From positions 1,245,001 through 1,309,000 of the forward strand of contig JAGUCH010000008.1 in NCBI GenBank assembly GCA_019096065.1: DNA of 64,000 bases. The letters run 5' to 3'. Numbering within the stretch: position 1 is the first letter of the stretch; each line of letters starts with the position of its first letter. The stretch comes from Paracyclopina nana (lineage: Eukaryota > Arthropoda > Copepoda > Cyclopoida > Cyclopettidae). Under the pieces are notes generated by a model that made no database searches, was not told where the DNA came from, and saw only the letters and a program-made list of their open reading frames with translations. Positions 45,501 to 56,170 of the stretch are shown here, piece by piece. A program made the position numbers and the translations under genes.

Positions 45501-48464
45501 CAAAATGAGTCAAAAAGCGAAAAGGCGCCAAGTCAAGCTTTGAAAAGTAGAGTTTAGTTCACCCTAGCGTCAGCTGATTACTTTGAGGAAGGCGTGTTCC
45601 CGCAATTTGGCGGAAAAATAAGAAAAGCAAGAGCGAAGGAGATTGCATTCATCTTTTGCTCACATTCTTGCGCGTGGAAGTGAAAATCACTGCGAATTGA
45701 ATGGCTGGTAATGCAGTAATGACTTTTTGAACCCTTTACTCGAGAATTAACAAGTCACGCTCCCCCTCAGCCCATTGTGCGCGGGTCACACGCTCGTTTT
45801 TATTGGCACGTGAATGTGCACAGCATAACGCAGAAATTACGTCCCATTTGAACTTTTTTGTTTTCAATTAGCAGAAAACGCGGGATTTTTTCAGCGATCC
45901 GCCCAGTGTGCGCACTATGTCGTGGGTAGCTGCTACTAAAGTGTTACAGCTAATCACAGTGGTCTGAGCGGAAAAAATTTGCTCATAAAATGCGGATTGT
46001 TTAAAACTTTTTGGTTTTTGAATGACAGCCCCAAAATTGCTTTAGAAATTGACTTGTCAGCTCCCAAATTTGAAATTGGACCAGAAAGATTGCTGTTTAT
46101 TTGCTTTCAGCACCGCTAAATTATCTTCCGTCAAATTGCAGCGTGCACGCGCAAAAATGACTTTTGTGACAACTTACATGCACCAACCTTCACTAAAGAT
46201 AAGAAAACAAGTACTAAAATATAAAAGTTGAAACTGCATCAGACCAACTTGACAATTTGACTCGTAAAAGTTGTCAAAAAATGCAAGGATTTCACGGTTT
46301 TTCTGCATTGAAGAATTATCAATGAAAAGCCTTTAAATAAGTATGATAATTAGATTGTAAATACTTATTTGAAAACTATAACATTTGTTAATGCTGACAA
46401 TAGGAATTGGTCAGTTTTTTTGAATAATTAACGGATTTCAGCTGTTGCGCGCGCGATGAAGTCAGCTGTCGCGCGCGCGCGCAATTTCCAAGACATCGTA
46501 AAATTGTAACCAAAATGGCGCGTAAATCAAGGAAGTGCACAATTTGTTGGCTGGAAACAATGGCAGCAATAAAACCATTTGCAAACATTATCTTGGATTG
46601 CAGAGCAGTAAACAAAGAAGGCGGATTTTGACATACAAAAAATTTGGAGCTCATTATAAAGAAGTTGTTGGAGGAAAATGCGTCGTTTCAGCCATTGATG
46701 ATCGATTCTTCTTGATGGTTTTCGATGCAAGTGGGTGACTAATGGCAGGATTGCGTGGCCTGATAAAGATTCCATTAGTAGCAGAGCAGGGGGAATTTTC
46801 GACAAAACATCCTCATTTCAGCTACCCAAAAAATCCTTGAACTTTGCCCTCCTCTACGAGGAAATTTTCTAATGAGCCAACGAGATTATTTGTAGCGAGA
46901 ACTGCTCGCAGGAAGTCGTTAAATTGGTTGATTCTTCAACGTGAGTCAGCTGTCGCGCGGGCGCGGCTGTCTGCTGCACCGGCGCGCGCTTAAAAGTAAA
47001 ACTAGTTTCGAGGAGTACATTTTTCATCTAAAAAGGTAAACAATTGTGAGAACTGATTTTAATTGTTGACTTTTTTTGCAGATGTTTAAAAACGGAAATT
47101 AGAGGTCAGCTGACGCGAGGGCCCGCAACGTCAGCTGTTGTTTGTGTGAAATATACAAACTTTTGAGTGAATCACAATTTCAAAACTCTCGCCAATTACA
47201 TTTTAGTCAACAATTGGAACTTTGCCATAAATTCAATTCCTTTACAAAATGGGGATATGTGAAAAAAAAACAAAAATCAGCTGACGCGAGGGCCCGCACT
47301 TCAGCTGCTATTAGTTAGTTAAGACTAACAGTTTCAGCCTTAAAATAAGTGACTTATCACAGATTAATGGGTGAAATGAGTAAGAGTGAGATAATGGTCA
47401 GCTGACGCGAGGGCGCGCGAAAATTCAGCTGTTGCGCGCACACAAATCGCACCCAAATTCAATGCAGGCAATTTTTCATCCCCGATTCCAAGTTAAAATT
47501 GGAAAATAATGACAGATTTTGGAACTTACACAAAAGGGTGGAGTTGAAGATTGGAGGATATAATAACAATATTGTTTTTCCGCCCAAGATTTTAGCTAAA
47601 GATTATTTCCTCAGCTGAGCAGAACCAAAAATTGACAAATTCACATCTGGCCAAGTTTGAGTGCAAATCATGTAGCGAAATGTTGAGCTTTTTTGGTGAC
47701 ATCATGAAAAGTTGCTCAAATGTGGATCTCCACCTGTTTCAATTCAGTTTAAGTGCATTTTGCATTTCGCACAAGATGAGTCATCCCAAAATGGCAAAAG
47801 TAAGAGAAGAAGAAATGCACTTTTAAGGGAGGTTCCAACTTCAAATTATGGAACTTTGCATTAAGTTGTGTTACAGCTGCTTGTTAAGTTAATTTTCAAG
47901 CCTGCTTGAGATCATTCTTTACATACTCCAAGGATGTAAAGTATTAATACACTATCAACCTTTCAATTTTTTGGAGCATCTGAGAGTTGTAAAATGAAAA
48001 AAGGTCTTATCATCCATAAATGTTTTGGGTACACTGTCACTAAATAGGGTTTTTTCACTTTACAGCCCTAGCCCAACGACTTTACATCCCTGAATGAAAA
48101 GTAATTTACGCAGGCCTTTCTACGCTGTTTTTCATGCCAGTAGCAAAAAATGAAACTAAAAAGTGACGTTGTAAAGTAAAATTCCCAGGTATTTTACATC
48201 CCTGTTTACATCCCACCTTTGCGTAAAAATAGATATTCACCTTTGAAACTTAGTTATAATGAAGGGTTTTCACTTTACAGGCCTGTGAGCTGTTTTACAT
48301 CCCTAGCACGTTTAACAACAAAGTATTTTTCCAGGTTCTTATTGGAGGCTGGGGCAAACCGAAACATTTTGACAGACCAAGGCGAACGCCCTGTGGACTT
48401 AATTGATCCTGGAGATGCAAGAATGGTTGCAGTCATGTTAACACCGATGGAAAAGAAGCGCTAA
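42561..48464 (+). CDS. PPP1R27: PPP1R27-like protein phosphatase 1 regulatory subunit with ankyrin repeats
   Basis: Three exons, 42561-42732, 44715-44865 and 48335-48464, join (phases 1 and 2) to 150 residues, close to the ~154 aa of vertebrate PPP1R27. KRRVRF at 15-20 is an RVxF docking motif for the PP1 catalytic subunit, followed by FPDEVIFENEIREKD as in the family. Ankyrin repeats cover about 58-121: GLTALHQAVLDNNLTVVKILINHGSDIN and DSWTPLHAACANGMADIAKFLLEAGANRN. The tail ERPVDLIDPGDARM matches the family's DLIDPD end. It should bind and inhibit or target PP1 in the cytoplasm (known for PPP1R27; inferred here). Only 453 coding bases are spread over 5.9 kb. Intron 1 is filled with a higher-order repeat containing sequence from the next gene's exon. 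A possible 5' UTR acceptor TTCTGTTCCAG ends at about 42429. Confidence 0.9.
42737..44050. repeat. ~510-bp higher-order repeat (300 + 208 bp units) in the PPP1R27-like intron 1
   Basis: Five units begin GCAATGCTAGATAGG (first AGTCAATGCTAGATAGG) at about 42741, 43038, 43248, 43551 and 43757, alternating about 300 and 208 bp. The array starts within 10 bases of the exon-1 donor. Each unit has a CCAAGGCG...CGCCTTGG-type hairpin module, a central block homologous to the XKR-like exon 2/intron 2 junction, and a second module (GAGCGGCGG...CACCGCC). Short units lack about 95 bp of the central block. The array ends at a tRNA-like unit. Confidence 0.88.
44061..44134 (+). repeat. tRNA-like unit 7 (degenerate)
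   Basis: GAGGCGCAATTGTTGGAGTAC (weak A box) and TGAGTTCAAGTCCCC (good B box) are followed by CTTTTTATT. Stems are poorly paired. It lies directly at the end of the 510-bp higher-order repeat. Confidence 0.45.
45300..45570. repeat. ~105-bp tandem repeat with TTTACCCTAGCGTCAGCTGA core
   Basis: Three copies carry the TTTACCCTAGCGTCAGCTGA core (TTCACCCTAG in the third) at about 45330, 45430 and 45560, separated by GGCAGGATTTTAACC and AAATCAGCTAAAA words. They lie in intron 2 of the PPP1R27-like gene. The core resembles the ends of the MITE at 3595-3725. Confidence 0.8.
46435..47440. repeat. Dispersed CAGCTG/GCGCGC modules in the PPP1R27-like intron 2
   Basis: CAGCTGTTGCGCGCGC and CAGCTGACGCGAGGGC modules occur at about 46440-46480, 46947-46990, 47105-47142, 47279-47310 and 47399-47440, usually as an inverted or direct pair. 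Similar modules lie upstream at about 44411-44460 (outside these coordinates). Otherwise the intron is AT-rich, so these are sharp GC islands of 40-60 bp. Confidence 0.75.
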
Positions 48465-48628
48465 ATACTTTTTATCATTTTCTCGTAACTTATTGAAAAA
48501 ATAACGCACCAATATCAATCACAGTTTGTTGATCTCATCATTGCTGCATCGGATCTACGATTTTTCTTAATTATTCTAGCTTAAACGAGTAAAAAAAGTA
48601 GGGAGAGAGAGGTTGCGTGAGTCTTTAA

Positions 48629-48634
48629 AATAAA
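48629..48634 (+). terminator. Polyadenylation signal of the PPP1R27-like gene
   Basis: AATAAA lies about 165 bases after the stop codon. Confidence 0.45.
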
Positions 48635-48713
48635 AGTTCCGAAATTCGATTTTTAACAATTATTCAAAAACTCTCCATATATTTAAAAAAGTTCCTTTTG
48701 ATATAAACTTGTT

Positions 48714-48775
48714 AGGAGTCCAAGACGCGAAAATTGCGTCTTGGAGTCCCGGATTATTCGAGCGGAGTAGAATTT
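48714..48775. repeat. Single hairpin module (CCAAGACGC stem)
   Basis: TAGGAGTCCAAGACGC is followed by a 7-base loop and GCGTCTTGG, a perfect 9-bp stem (48720-48744), then GATTATTCGAGCGGAGTAG. This is the same layout as the modules at 10.85, 42.76 and 50.91 kb but with different stem bases. Confidence 0.75.
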
Positions 48776-49468
48776 CCACTTTGATAGGCATTTATGCTCA
48801 ATAAAAATTATCTTAATAGTTAAAATTCAAATTTAAGATAAAGTTTAATTCAAATCAGAAAAATGCTCATTATTTTTTTTTTAAATGAAGGCTTGATTGA
48901 TGGGACTCAAATTGAGAGAAACTTTTTGCGTCTGTTGATAGTAATTTCCTGTTGTAGCATAGCACAACTACAGCTAAATTGCTAAAGCTGGGCCCAAACT
49001 TAAAAGTTGACAATGGCAGTAACAAAAAAAGAAAGAAAAAGATTAAGTAATCATCGCATGGCAGCATAAAATGCATGCCCTTTTATTTCGAATGCAGTTT
49101 CATTTCTGAAACAAAGAAAAGCACTGCATTTCCTTTTGCTTCAATTCTAGAGGGTGATGCAAAAAAATAAAATTGAGTGGAGACTGATGCAAAATTATCG
49201 CAAGTTCAATTTTTCAGCCCATTTTCATAAGATGCTTCAAGTAAAGGGTGACGAAAAAAAAAAAAAAAAAAAAAAAAAATAGTGATATTTTTTTATTCCA
49301 CACAAATTAAAAGGTAATGCTGAAAAATAGAATTTATTTTTAAAAGAATTTATTTTTTAACAAGTAAAATGACTAATTTTAAATTAATGAAAAACTATTT
49401 TTTTCCGTGGAAAGGAAGTGCGATAAAAATAAACAATTCAGTAAGTTTTTTAAGGTGGACCATAAAAC
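48776..49468. other. Intergenic between PPP1R27-like and XKR-like genes
   Basis: Contains a TAGAG-family element with several ends (TAGAGGGTGATGCAAAAAA at about 49150, GAGACTGATGCAAAA, AAGGGTGACGAAAAA) running into about 25 A at 49256-49281. No exon is supported; the last 100 bp should include the XKR-like promoter or 5' UTR. Confidence 0.45.
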
Positions 49469-50883
49469 ATGTCTGGCGAAATTATGAGACAGGCAAACGA
49501 AAATACTGAGTTAGCTGAGCTCGATGAAATCGACCTCAGAGCTGAGAAACCAGACTGCAAAGCAGAAGAGGCCAAAAGTGAGCTAAAACAGCCAGTTTTT
49601 GGCTTTGTCAGCTTTCTCACGCTGAAAATCCTTTTCTTTGACATTGTCATTTCTGTGGGCGATGTGGGATCGGATTTTGCCCAGGGCTGGCAATTGATCC
49701 AGTCCAAACAGGTGATTTACGGCGTCATCACCATGGCGGTTAACTGGCTGCCAGGTCTGGTAGCCTTTATACATGTTATTTCCATGTACAGGCAAAAAAT
49801 GCCCGCCAAACTCACCATCACTTATGCTAGTAAGTTCTTTATTTTGTAAATAATTTGAAAAGAATCAAGAAGGGCGAAAAAGGGCAAAATATGAAAAATA
49901 CTAAAATTGACCGAGTTTGGCCACAAAATCAAAAATTGACGAAATCAAACAAAAGTAGCCTGAATTGGAGGAGAGAGACGCCAAATGGGCAAAGATGGGC
50001 AATAATAGACATTGAAGGGCCGAAATGGGCAATTAACAGGACAAAAAAGCTATTTAAAGTATCTCAAAGGAACCCTAGGTAATTTTGGGCAATTAGAGCT
50101 TAAAGTGGGCTAAAATGGGAGTTATAAATAATAAAGGGCACTTTTGGGCAACAAGAGCTTATAGTGGGCTAAAATGGGTGTTTTAATTAATAAAAAGCAC
50201 TTTTGGGTAATACGCGCTAAAAGTGGACAAAAATGGGCACTGTAAATAGAAAAGGGCCCTTATAGCAAATAAGACATAAAAGTGGGCCAATATTGACAAT
50301 GGAAATAGTAAAAGGCACTTTTGGGCAAAAAGAGCCTAAAAGTGGGCGAAAATGGGCACAGTATATAGTAAAGGGTACTTTTGGGCAATAAAAGCTTAAA
50401 GTGGGCCAAAATGGGTGTTTTAACTAATAAAGGGCATTTTTGGGGCAACAAGAGCCAATAAGTGGGCCAAAATGGGCACTGGAAATAGTTTAGGCACTTC
50501 TGGTGAAATAGGGCTTTTGCAGGGCAATAAGAGCGAAAAAAGCACTTTAAAGCATGTTTTCAAGTTGATTTTCAGTACTTTTGCTGACATTTTACCCCAT
50601 TGTGCCCCCCTTGGCCTACGTCATCATGCTTTGGAATCGACCTCGTCGAGGCCGGTCGGGTTCTGTGGCCGTTTCGAGGTTCAATTCGTTGCAATTGTCG
50701 ATAAGAAGGAAGAAAAAGGTGTCAGTGAAGGCTGAAGAGGGGCTACAGAGGAAAAAGGCCTCCATTTTGTCCTTTGCTGAGCTCGGAGCTGCTGAGATCA
50801 AATTCAGAGAAGTGGAATACTTGGCCATGTTGTCACACGCCATCGCTGGTGGAATCGAGTCGCCAATTCAATTTGCTCTTCAG
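49469..50883 (+). CDS. XK-related-like multi-pass membrane protein, 5' part (3' exons not found)
   Basis: Exons 49469-49829 and 50576-50883 join in phase to the first 223 residues; the second ends in phase 0 at CTTCAG|GTAGGA. An acidic cytosolic N-terminus (about 1-40) is followed by hydrophobic segments at about 44-64 (FGFVSFLTLKILFFDIVISV), 82-106 (VIYGVITMAVNWLPGLVAFIHVISM) and 121-140 (ILLLTFYPIVPPLAYVIMLW). GDVGSDFAQGW and, after a very basic loop, FREVEYLAMLSHAIAGGIESPIQFALQ resemble the XKR DxGTD and ESxPQ motifs. XKR/CED-8 proteins are plasma-membrane lipid scramblases; whether this one scrambles is unknown. Intron 1 has a gggcaa repeat and intron 2 begins with a hairpin module followed by a 2.7-kb minisatellite. 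The remaining exons lie beyond the repeats or outside the window. Confidence 0.6.
49880..50530. repeat. ~62-bp degenerate repeat in XKR-like intron 1
   Basis: About nine copies are built of AAAGTGGGCTAAAATGGGC and AAAGGGCACTTTTGGGCAA words. They fill the intron almost from donor to acceptor. Confidence 0.85.
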
Positions 50884-51119
50884 GTAGGAAAATCAACTGA
50901 ACTAACTAGGTGTCCAAGGCCAAGGGAAGGTGCTTCGCCGCCCTGGATGATTTGAGCGCAGTGAACTAGGCTCAAAACTGAGAATGGACCGTTGCGTCGG
51001 TAACACTCTCATGTTCAGCGCACAAAAATGCTCAAATTGACATAGATTTCATATGAAAGAACACAAAAAACCTGAAATTCCTATGAGGTCAATAGCAGAG
51101 CACAAAAAATCTCAATTTT

Positions 51120-53850
51120 TCTTTCCCAACCATAAATTTCGTTTTGCCTCTTTTTTCTCAATCACCACCCATCACCACCCAGATATGAATTTTGTTTTGC
51201 CTCTTTTTTCCCAATCACCACCCATCACCACCCTGATATGAATTTCGTTTTGCCTCTTTTTTCCCAATCACCACCCATCACCACCCAAAATGATTTTGGA
51301 TTTGGTCTTTTTTTTCTGATCACCACCCATCACCACCAAAACATAAATTTTGTTTTGCCTCTTTTTTCCCAATCACCACCCATCACCACCCAGATATGAA
51401 TTTTGTTTTGCCTCTTTTTTCCCAATCACCACCCATCACCACCCAAAATGATTTTGGATTTGGTCTTTTTTTTCTGATCACAACCCATCACCACCCAAAC
51501 ATAAATTTCGTTTTGCCTCTTTTTTCCCAATCACCACCCATCACCACCCAAAATGATTTTGGATTTGGTCTTTTTTTTCTGATCACCACCCATCACCACC
51601 CAAACATAAATTTCGTTTTGCCTCTTTTTTTCTGATCACCACCCATCACCACCCAGATATGGATTTTGTTTTGCCTCTTTTTTCTCAATCACCACCCATC
51701 ACCACCCAGATATGAATTTTGTTTTGGCTCTTTTTTCCCAATCACCACCCATCACCACCCAAAATGATTTTGGATTTGGTCTTTTTTTCTGATCACCACC
51801 CATCACCACCCGAACATAAATTTCGTTTTGCCTCTTTTTTCTCAATCACCACCCATCACCACCCAGATATGGATTTTGTTTTGCCTCTTTTTTCCCAATC
51901 ACCACCCATCACCACCCAAAATGATTTTGGATTTGGTCTTTTTTTCTGATCACCACCCATCACCACCCAAACATAAATTTCGTTTTGCCTCTTTTTTCTC
52001 AATCACCACCCATCACCACCCAGATATGAATTTTGTTTTGCCACTTTTTTCCCAATCACCACCCAAAATGATTTTGGATTTGGTCTTTTTTTTCTGATCA
52101 CCACCCATCACCACCCAAACATAAATTTCGTTTTGCCTCTTTTTTTCTGATCACCACCCATCACCACCCAGATATGGATTTTGTTTTGCCTCTTTTTTCC
52201 CAATCACCACCCATCACCACCCAAAATGATTTTGGATTTGGTCTTTTTTTTCTGATCACAACCCATCACCACCCAAACATAAATTTCGTTTTGCCTCTTT
52301 TTTCCCAATCACCACCCATCACCACCCAAAATGATTTTGGATTTGGTCTTTTTTTTCTGATCACCACCCATCACCACCCAAACATAAATTTCGTTTTGCC
52401 TCTTTTTTCTCAATCACCACCCATCACCACCCAGATATGAATTTTGTTTTGCCACTTTTTTCCCAATCACCACCCAAAATGATTTTGGATTTGGTCTTTT
52501 TTTTCTGATCACCACCCATCACCACCCAAACATAAATTTCGTTTTGCCTCTTTTTTTCTGATCACCACCCATCACCACCCAGATATGGATTTTGTTTTGC
52601 CTCTTTTTTCCCAATCACCACCCATCACCACCCAGATATGAATTTCGTTTTGGCTCTTTTTTCCCAATCACCACCCATCACCACCCAAAATGATTTTGGA
52701 TTTGGTCTTTTTTTCTGATCACCACCCATCACCACCCGAACATAAATTTCGTTTTGCCTCTTTTTTCTCAATCACCACCCATCACCACCCAGATATGAAT
52801 TTTGTTTTGCCTCTTTTTTCCCAATCACCACCCATCACCACCCTGATATGAATTTCGTTTTGCCTCTTTTTTCCCAACCACCACCCAAAATGATTTTGGA
52901 TTTGGTCTTTTTTTCTGATCACCACCCAAGTATGAATTTTGTTTTGGCTCTTTTTTCCCAATCACCACCCATCACCACCCAAAATGATTTTCGATTTGGT
53001 CTTTTTTTTCTGATCACCACCCATCACCACCCAAGTATCAATTTCGTTTTGCCTCTTTTTTCCCAATCACCACCCATCACCACCCAAAATGATTTTGGAT
53101 TTGGTCTTTTTTTTCTGATCACCACCCATCACCACCCAAACATAAATTTCGTTTTGCCTCTTTTTTCTCAATCACCACCCATCACCACCCAGATATGAAT
53201 TTTGTTTTGCCTCTTTTTTCCCAATCACCACCCATCACCACCCTGATATGAATTTCGTTTTGCCTCTTTTTTCCCAATCACCACCCATCACCACCCAAAA
53301 TGATTTTGGATTTGGTCTTTTTTTCTGATCACCACCCAAGTATGAATTTTGTTTTGGCTCTTTTTTCCCAATCACCACCCATCACCACCCAAAATGATTT
53401 TCGATTTGGTCTTTTTTTTCTGATCACCACCCATCACCACCCAAGTATGAATTTCGTTTTGCCTCTTTTTTCCCAATCACCACCCATCACCAACCAAAAT
53501 GATTTTGGATTTGGTCTTTTTTTTCTGATCACCACCCATCACCACCCAAACATAAATTTCGTTTTGCCTCTTTTTTTCTGATCACCACCCATCACCACCC
53601 AGATATGGATTTTGTTTTGCCTCTTTTTTCTCAATCACCACCCATCACCACCCAGATATGAATTTTGTTTTGCCTCTTTTTTCCCAATCACCACCCATCA
53701 CCACCCTGATATGAATTTCGTTTTGTCTCTTTTTTCCCAATCACCACCCATCACCACCCAGATATGAATTTCGTTTTGCCTCTTTTTTCCCAATCACCAC
53801 CCATCACCACCCAGATATGAATTTCGTTTTGCCTCTTTTTTCTCATGCAT
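51120..53850. repeat. 2.7-kb pyrimidine-rich minisatellite with higher-order structure
   Basis: Monomers of about 52-57 bp share TCACCACCCATCACCACCC and a TTTTTTCCCAA or TTTTTTTCTGA tract. At least three types alternate: AGATATGAATTT, AAAATGATTTTGGATTTGG and AAACATAAATTTCG. Rare variants repeat at about 410 bp: CCACTTTTTT at 52041 and 52452, and AGTATGAATTTTG at 52929 and 53339. The array lies in or after intron 2 of the XKR-like gene, and its plus strand is strongly C+T-rich. Open frames of up to 116 codons in it are repeat artefacts. Confidence 0.95.
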
Positions 53851-53942
53851 CACCCATTACCAACCTGGTTCTGCCTCACATTTAGAGTCAAGTTGCCTCA
53901 AATTATCAGCCATTACTTGGCCGTTCTCATATTGCAGGTAAA

Positions 53943-54091
53943 AGCTGAGCTAAGGAAAAAATAGCTAAGCTAAGGTAAAAATTATGCAACGAAAACTGGT
54001 TTTTTCGCTCAACATTCACAAAAAGCAGCTACTTTGCTTGAAATGTTGAGCGTTTGCTTAGCTATTTTTACCCTAGCTTAGCTTTTTCAAA
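53943..54091. repeat. Imperfect foldback
   Basis: AGCTAAGCTAAGGTAAAAAT...CGCTCAACATT faces AATGTTGAGCG...ATTTTTACCCTAGCTTAGCT. The arms are about 60 bp and imperfect. It sits between the minisatellite and the first inverted satellite fragment. Confidence 0.65.
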
Positions 54092-54106
54092 GAATTTCGC
54101 GTTTTC

Positions 54107-54262
54107 GTTTGATTTTGCCTCAAATTTAGAGTCAACTTGCCATTAAGTAACAGCTGCAACTGACATTTTGAGTTTTTGAAAATGTCAATAATTTCGAGTT
54201 TTGACTCAAAGGGCAGTGGCCAGATATCCAGCGCACAGAATCCCCGAAATAGGCACGCCCGC
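54107..54262 (-). repeat. Inverted fragment of the 169-bp satellite plus its unique border
   Basis: Read on the minus strand, this contains the satellite words AATGTCAGTTGCAGCTGTTA and GAGGCAAA. It also holds a 39-bp sequence (54212-54250) identical to the plus-strand border of the large array at 58929-58967. A further satellite scrap in the same inverted orientation lies at 53875-53920. Confidence 0.88.
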
Positions 54263-54484
54263 ATTCATTGAGCATCACAAATAAGACAAGAAATCACAGC
54301 ACACAGAATTACCGAAATGGGCACGCCCGCGATTGAGCATCAAAAGGAAACACAGCAATCCCAAGAAAAAATGGCTGTCCTAAGGCCGACCAAAGCTTCC
54401 TGGGCGGGCGCGCTAGCGCGAGGGACCTGTAGCAACATAACCCAGAGCCGCTGGAAGCGACCCGGGCCAGCGTCCTCACCAAAA

Positions 54485-55980
54485 GCCACCTAAAGCTCCT
54501 AGCTCAAAAAGTTGGCAAAAAACATGCTAGTTTTCAGCTAGCATTTTGCACTAGGAGATTAGTCCTATCAAAACTAGGTAAAAAAAGACCAAACTTTGGC
54601 CTTTTTCAAAAAATGCAATTTCGCATTGGCAATTGTTCACGTTACGCGAGTTTCGCTACTAGCTCAAAAAAGTTGCCAGAAAATATGCAAGTTTTCAGCT
54701 CGCATTTTGCACTAGGAGATTAGTCCTATCAAAACTAGGTAAAAAAAGACCAAACTTTGGCCTTTTTCAAAAAATGCAATTTTGCTCTGGCAATTATTCA
54801 CATTACGCGATTTTCGCTCCTAGCTCAAAAAAGTTGCCAATAAATATCCTAGTTTTCAGTTAGTTTTGGCACTAGGAGACTTGTCCTGTCAAAACTAGGT
54901 GAAAGGGAGGCAAAAGTTTGGCCTTTGTGAAAAAATTCAATTTTGCTAATTATTCACGTTACGCGACTTTGGCTCCTAGCTCAAAAAAATTGCCTATAAA
55001 TATGCTGGTTTTCATTTAGCATTTTGCACTAGGAGACTAGTCCTGTCAAAACTAGGTGAAAAAAGCAAAAGTTTGGCCTTTGTGAAAAATTCAATTTCGC
55101 TCCGGCAATTACGCTCCCAGCTCAAAAAAATTGCTGCTAGTTTCAGTTAGTTTTTGCACTAGGAGACTAGTCTGGTCAAAACTAGGAGAAGCAAAGGCTT
55201 AATTTTGGCCTTTGTCAAAAAATGCAATTTTGCTCCAGTAATTATTCACGTTACGCGAGTTTCGCTCCCAGTTCAAAAAAGTCGCCAAAAAATATGCTAG
55301 TTTCAGTTAGTTTTTGCACTAGGAGACCAATCTGGTCAAAACTAGGAGAAGCCAAGGCTTATTTTTGGCCTTTGTCAAAAAATGCAATTTTGCTCCATTA
55401 ATTATTCACGTTACGCGAGTTTCGCTCTCAGTTCAAAAAAGTCGCCAAAAAATATGCTAGTTTCAGTTAGTTATTGCACTAGGAGACTAGTCTGGTCAAA
55501 ACTAGGTGAAGCAAAGGCTTAATTTTGGCCTTTGTCAAAAAATGCAATTTTGCTCCAGTAAGTAATACGTTACGCGAGTTTCGCTCCCAGTTCAAAAAAG
55601 TTGCCAAAAAATATGCTAGTTTCAGTTAGTTTTTGCACTGGGAGACTAGTCTGGTCAAAACTAGGTGAAGCAAAGGCTTAATTTTGGCCTTTGTCAAAAA
55701 ATGCAATTTTGCTCCAGTAATTACTCACGTTACGCGAGTTTCGCTCCCAGCTCAAAAAAGTTGCCAAAAAATATGCTAGTTTCAGTTAGTTTTTATACTG
55801 GGAGACTAGTCTGGTAGAACTAGGTGAAGCAAAGGCTTAATTTTGGCCTTTGTCAAAAAATGCAATTTTGCTCCAGTAATTACTCACGTTACGTGAGTTT
55901 CGCTCCCAGCTCAAAAAAGTTGACAAAAAATATGCTAGTTTCAGTTAGTTTTTGCACTGGGAGACTAGTCTGGTCTTTGG
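54485..55980. repeat. ~160-bp tandem satellite, about 9 copies
   Basis: The unit contains GCACTAGGAGACTAGTC, TCAAAACTAGG, TTTTGGCCTTTGTCAAAAAA and CACGTTACGCGAGTTTCGCT. Spacing is about 157-161 bp with one short unit (about 130 bp). Early copies (54.5-54.9 kb) are more diverged than later ones. It is not related in sequence to the 169-bp satellite. Confidence 0.93.
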
Positions 55981-55997
55981 CAACTTGACTCATAGTC

Positions 55998-56166
55998 TCA
56001 GTCTTTCGCAAGTTTTGTAGAGTCACGCGATTTTTAAAAATAGCTCATAACATAAAACGTATTTAAATAGCAGCTATTTAAGTACGTTCAGAGGCTATTT
56101 AAATACATTTTATGCTATGAGCTATTTAAATAGCGTGACAATACAAAACTTGCGAAAGACTAAGCC
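55998..56166. mobile_element. Foldback element copy 3 (169 bp) at a satellite boundary
   Basis: It begins CTCAGTCTTTCGCAAGTTTT and ends CTTGCGAAAGACTAAGCC, with internal CACGCTATTTAAATAG-type arms, matching the copies at 4.3 and 4.5 kb. ATAG occurs on both sides as a possible short target duplication. It sits exactly between the 160-bp and 169-bp satellites and interrupts a GACTCATA...GACTCAT context. Confidence 0.82.
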
Positions 56167-56170
56167 ATAG

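Noticed and set aside
51053-53581. Series of open frames of 60-116 codons rich in HHP and FVLPLFSQSPP
   Set aside because: They are translations of the minisatellite in its own period; no start context, no conservation, and every frame follows the repeat.
53888-53938. Possible third XKR-like exon (LPQIISHYLAVLILQ before a GTAAAA donor)
   Set aside because: The phase would fit, but the sequence is an inverted scrap of the 169-bp satellite and the acceptor is weak; coding use is unlikely without RNA evidence.
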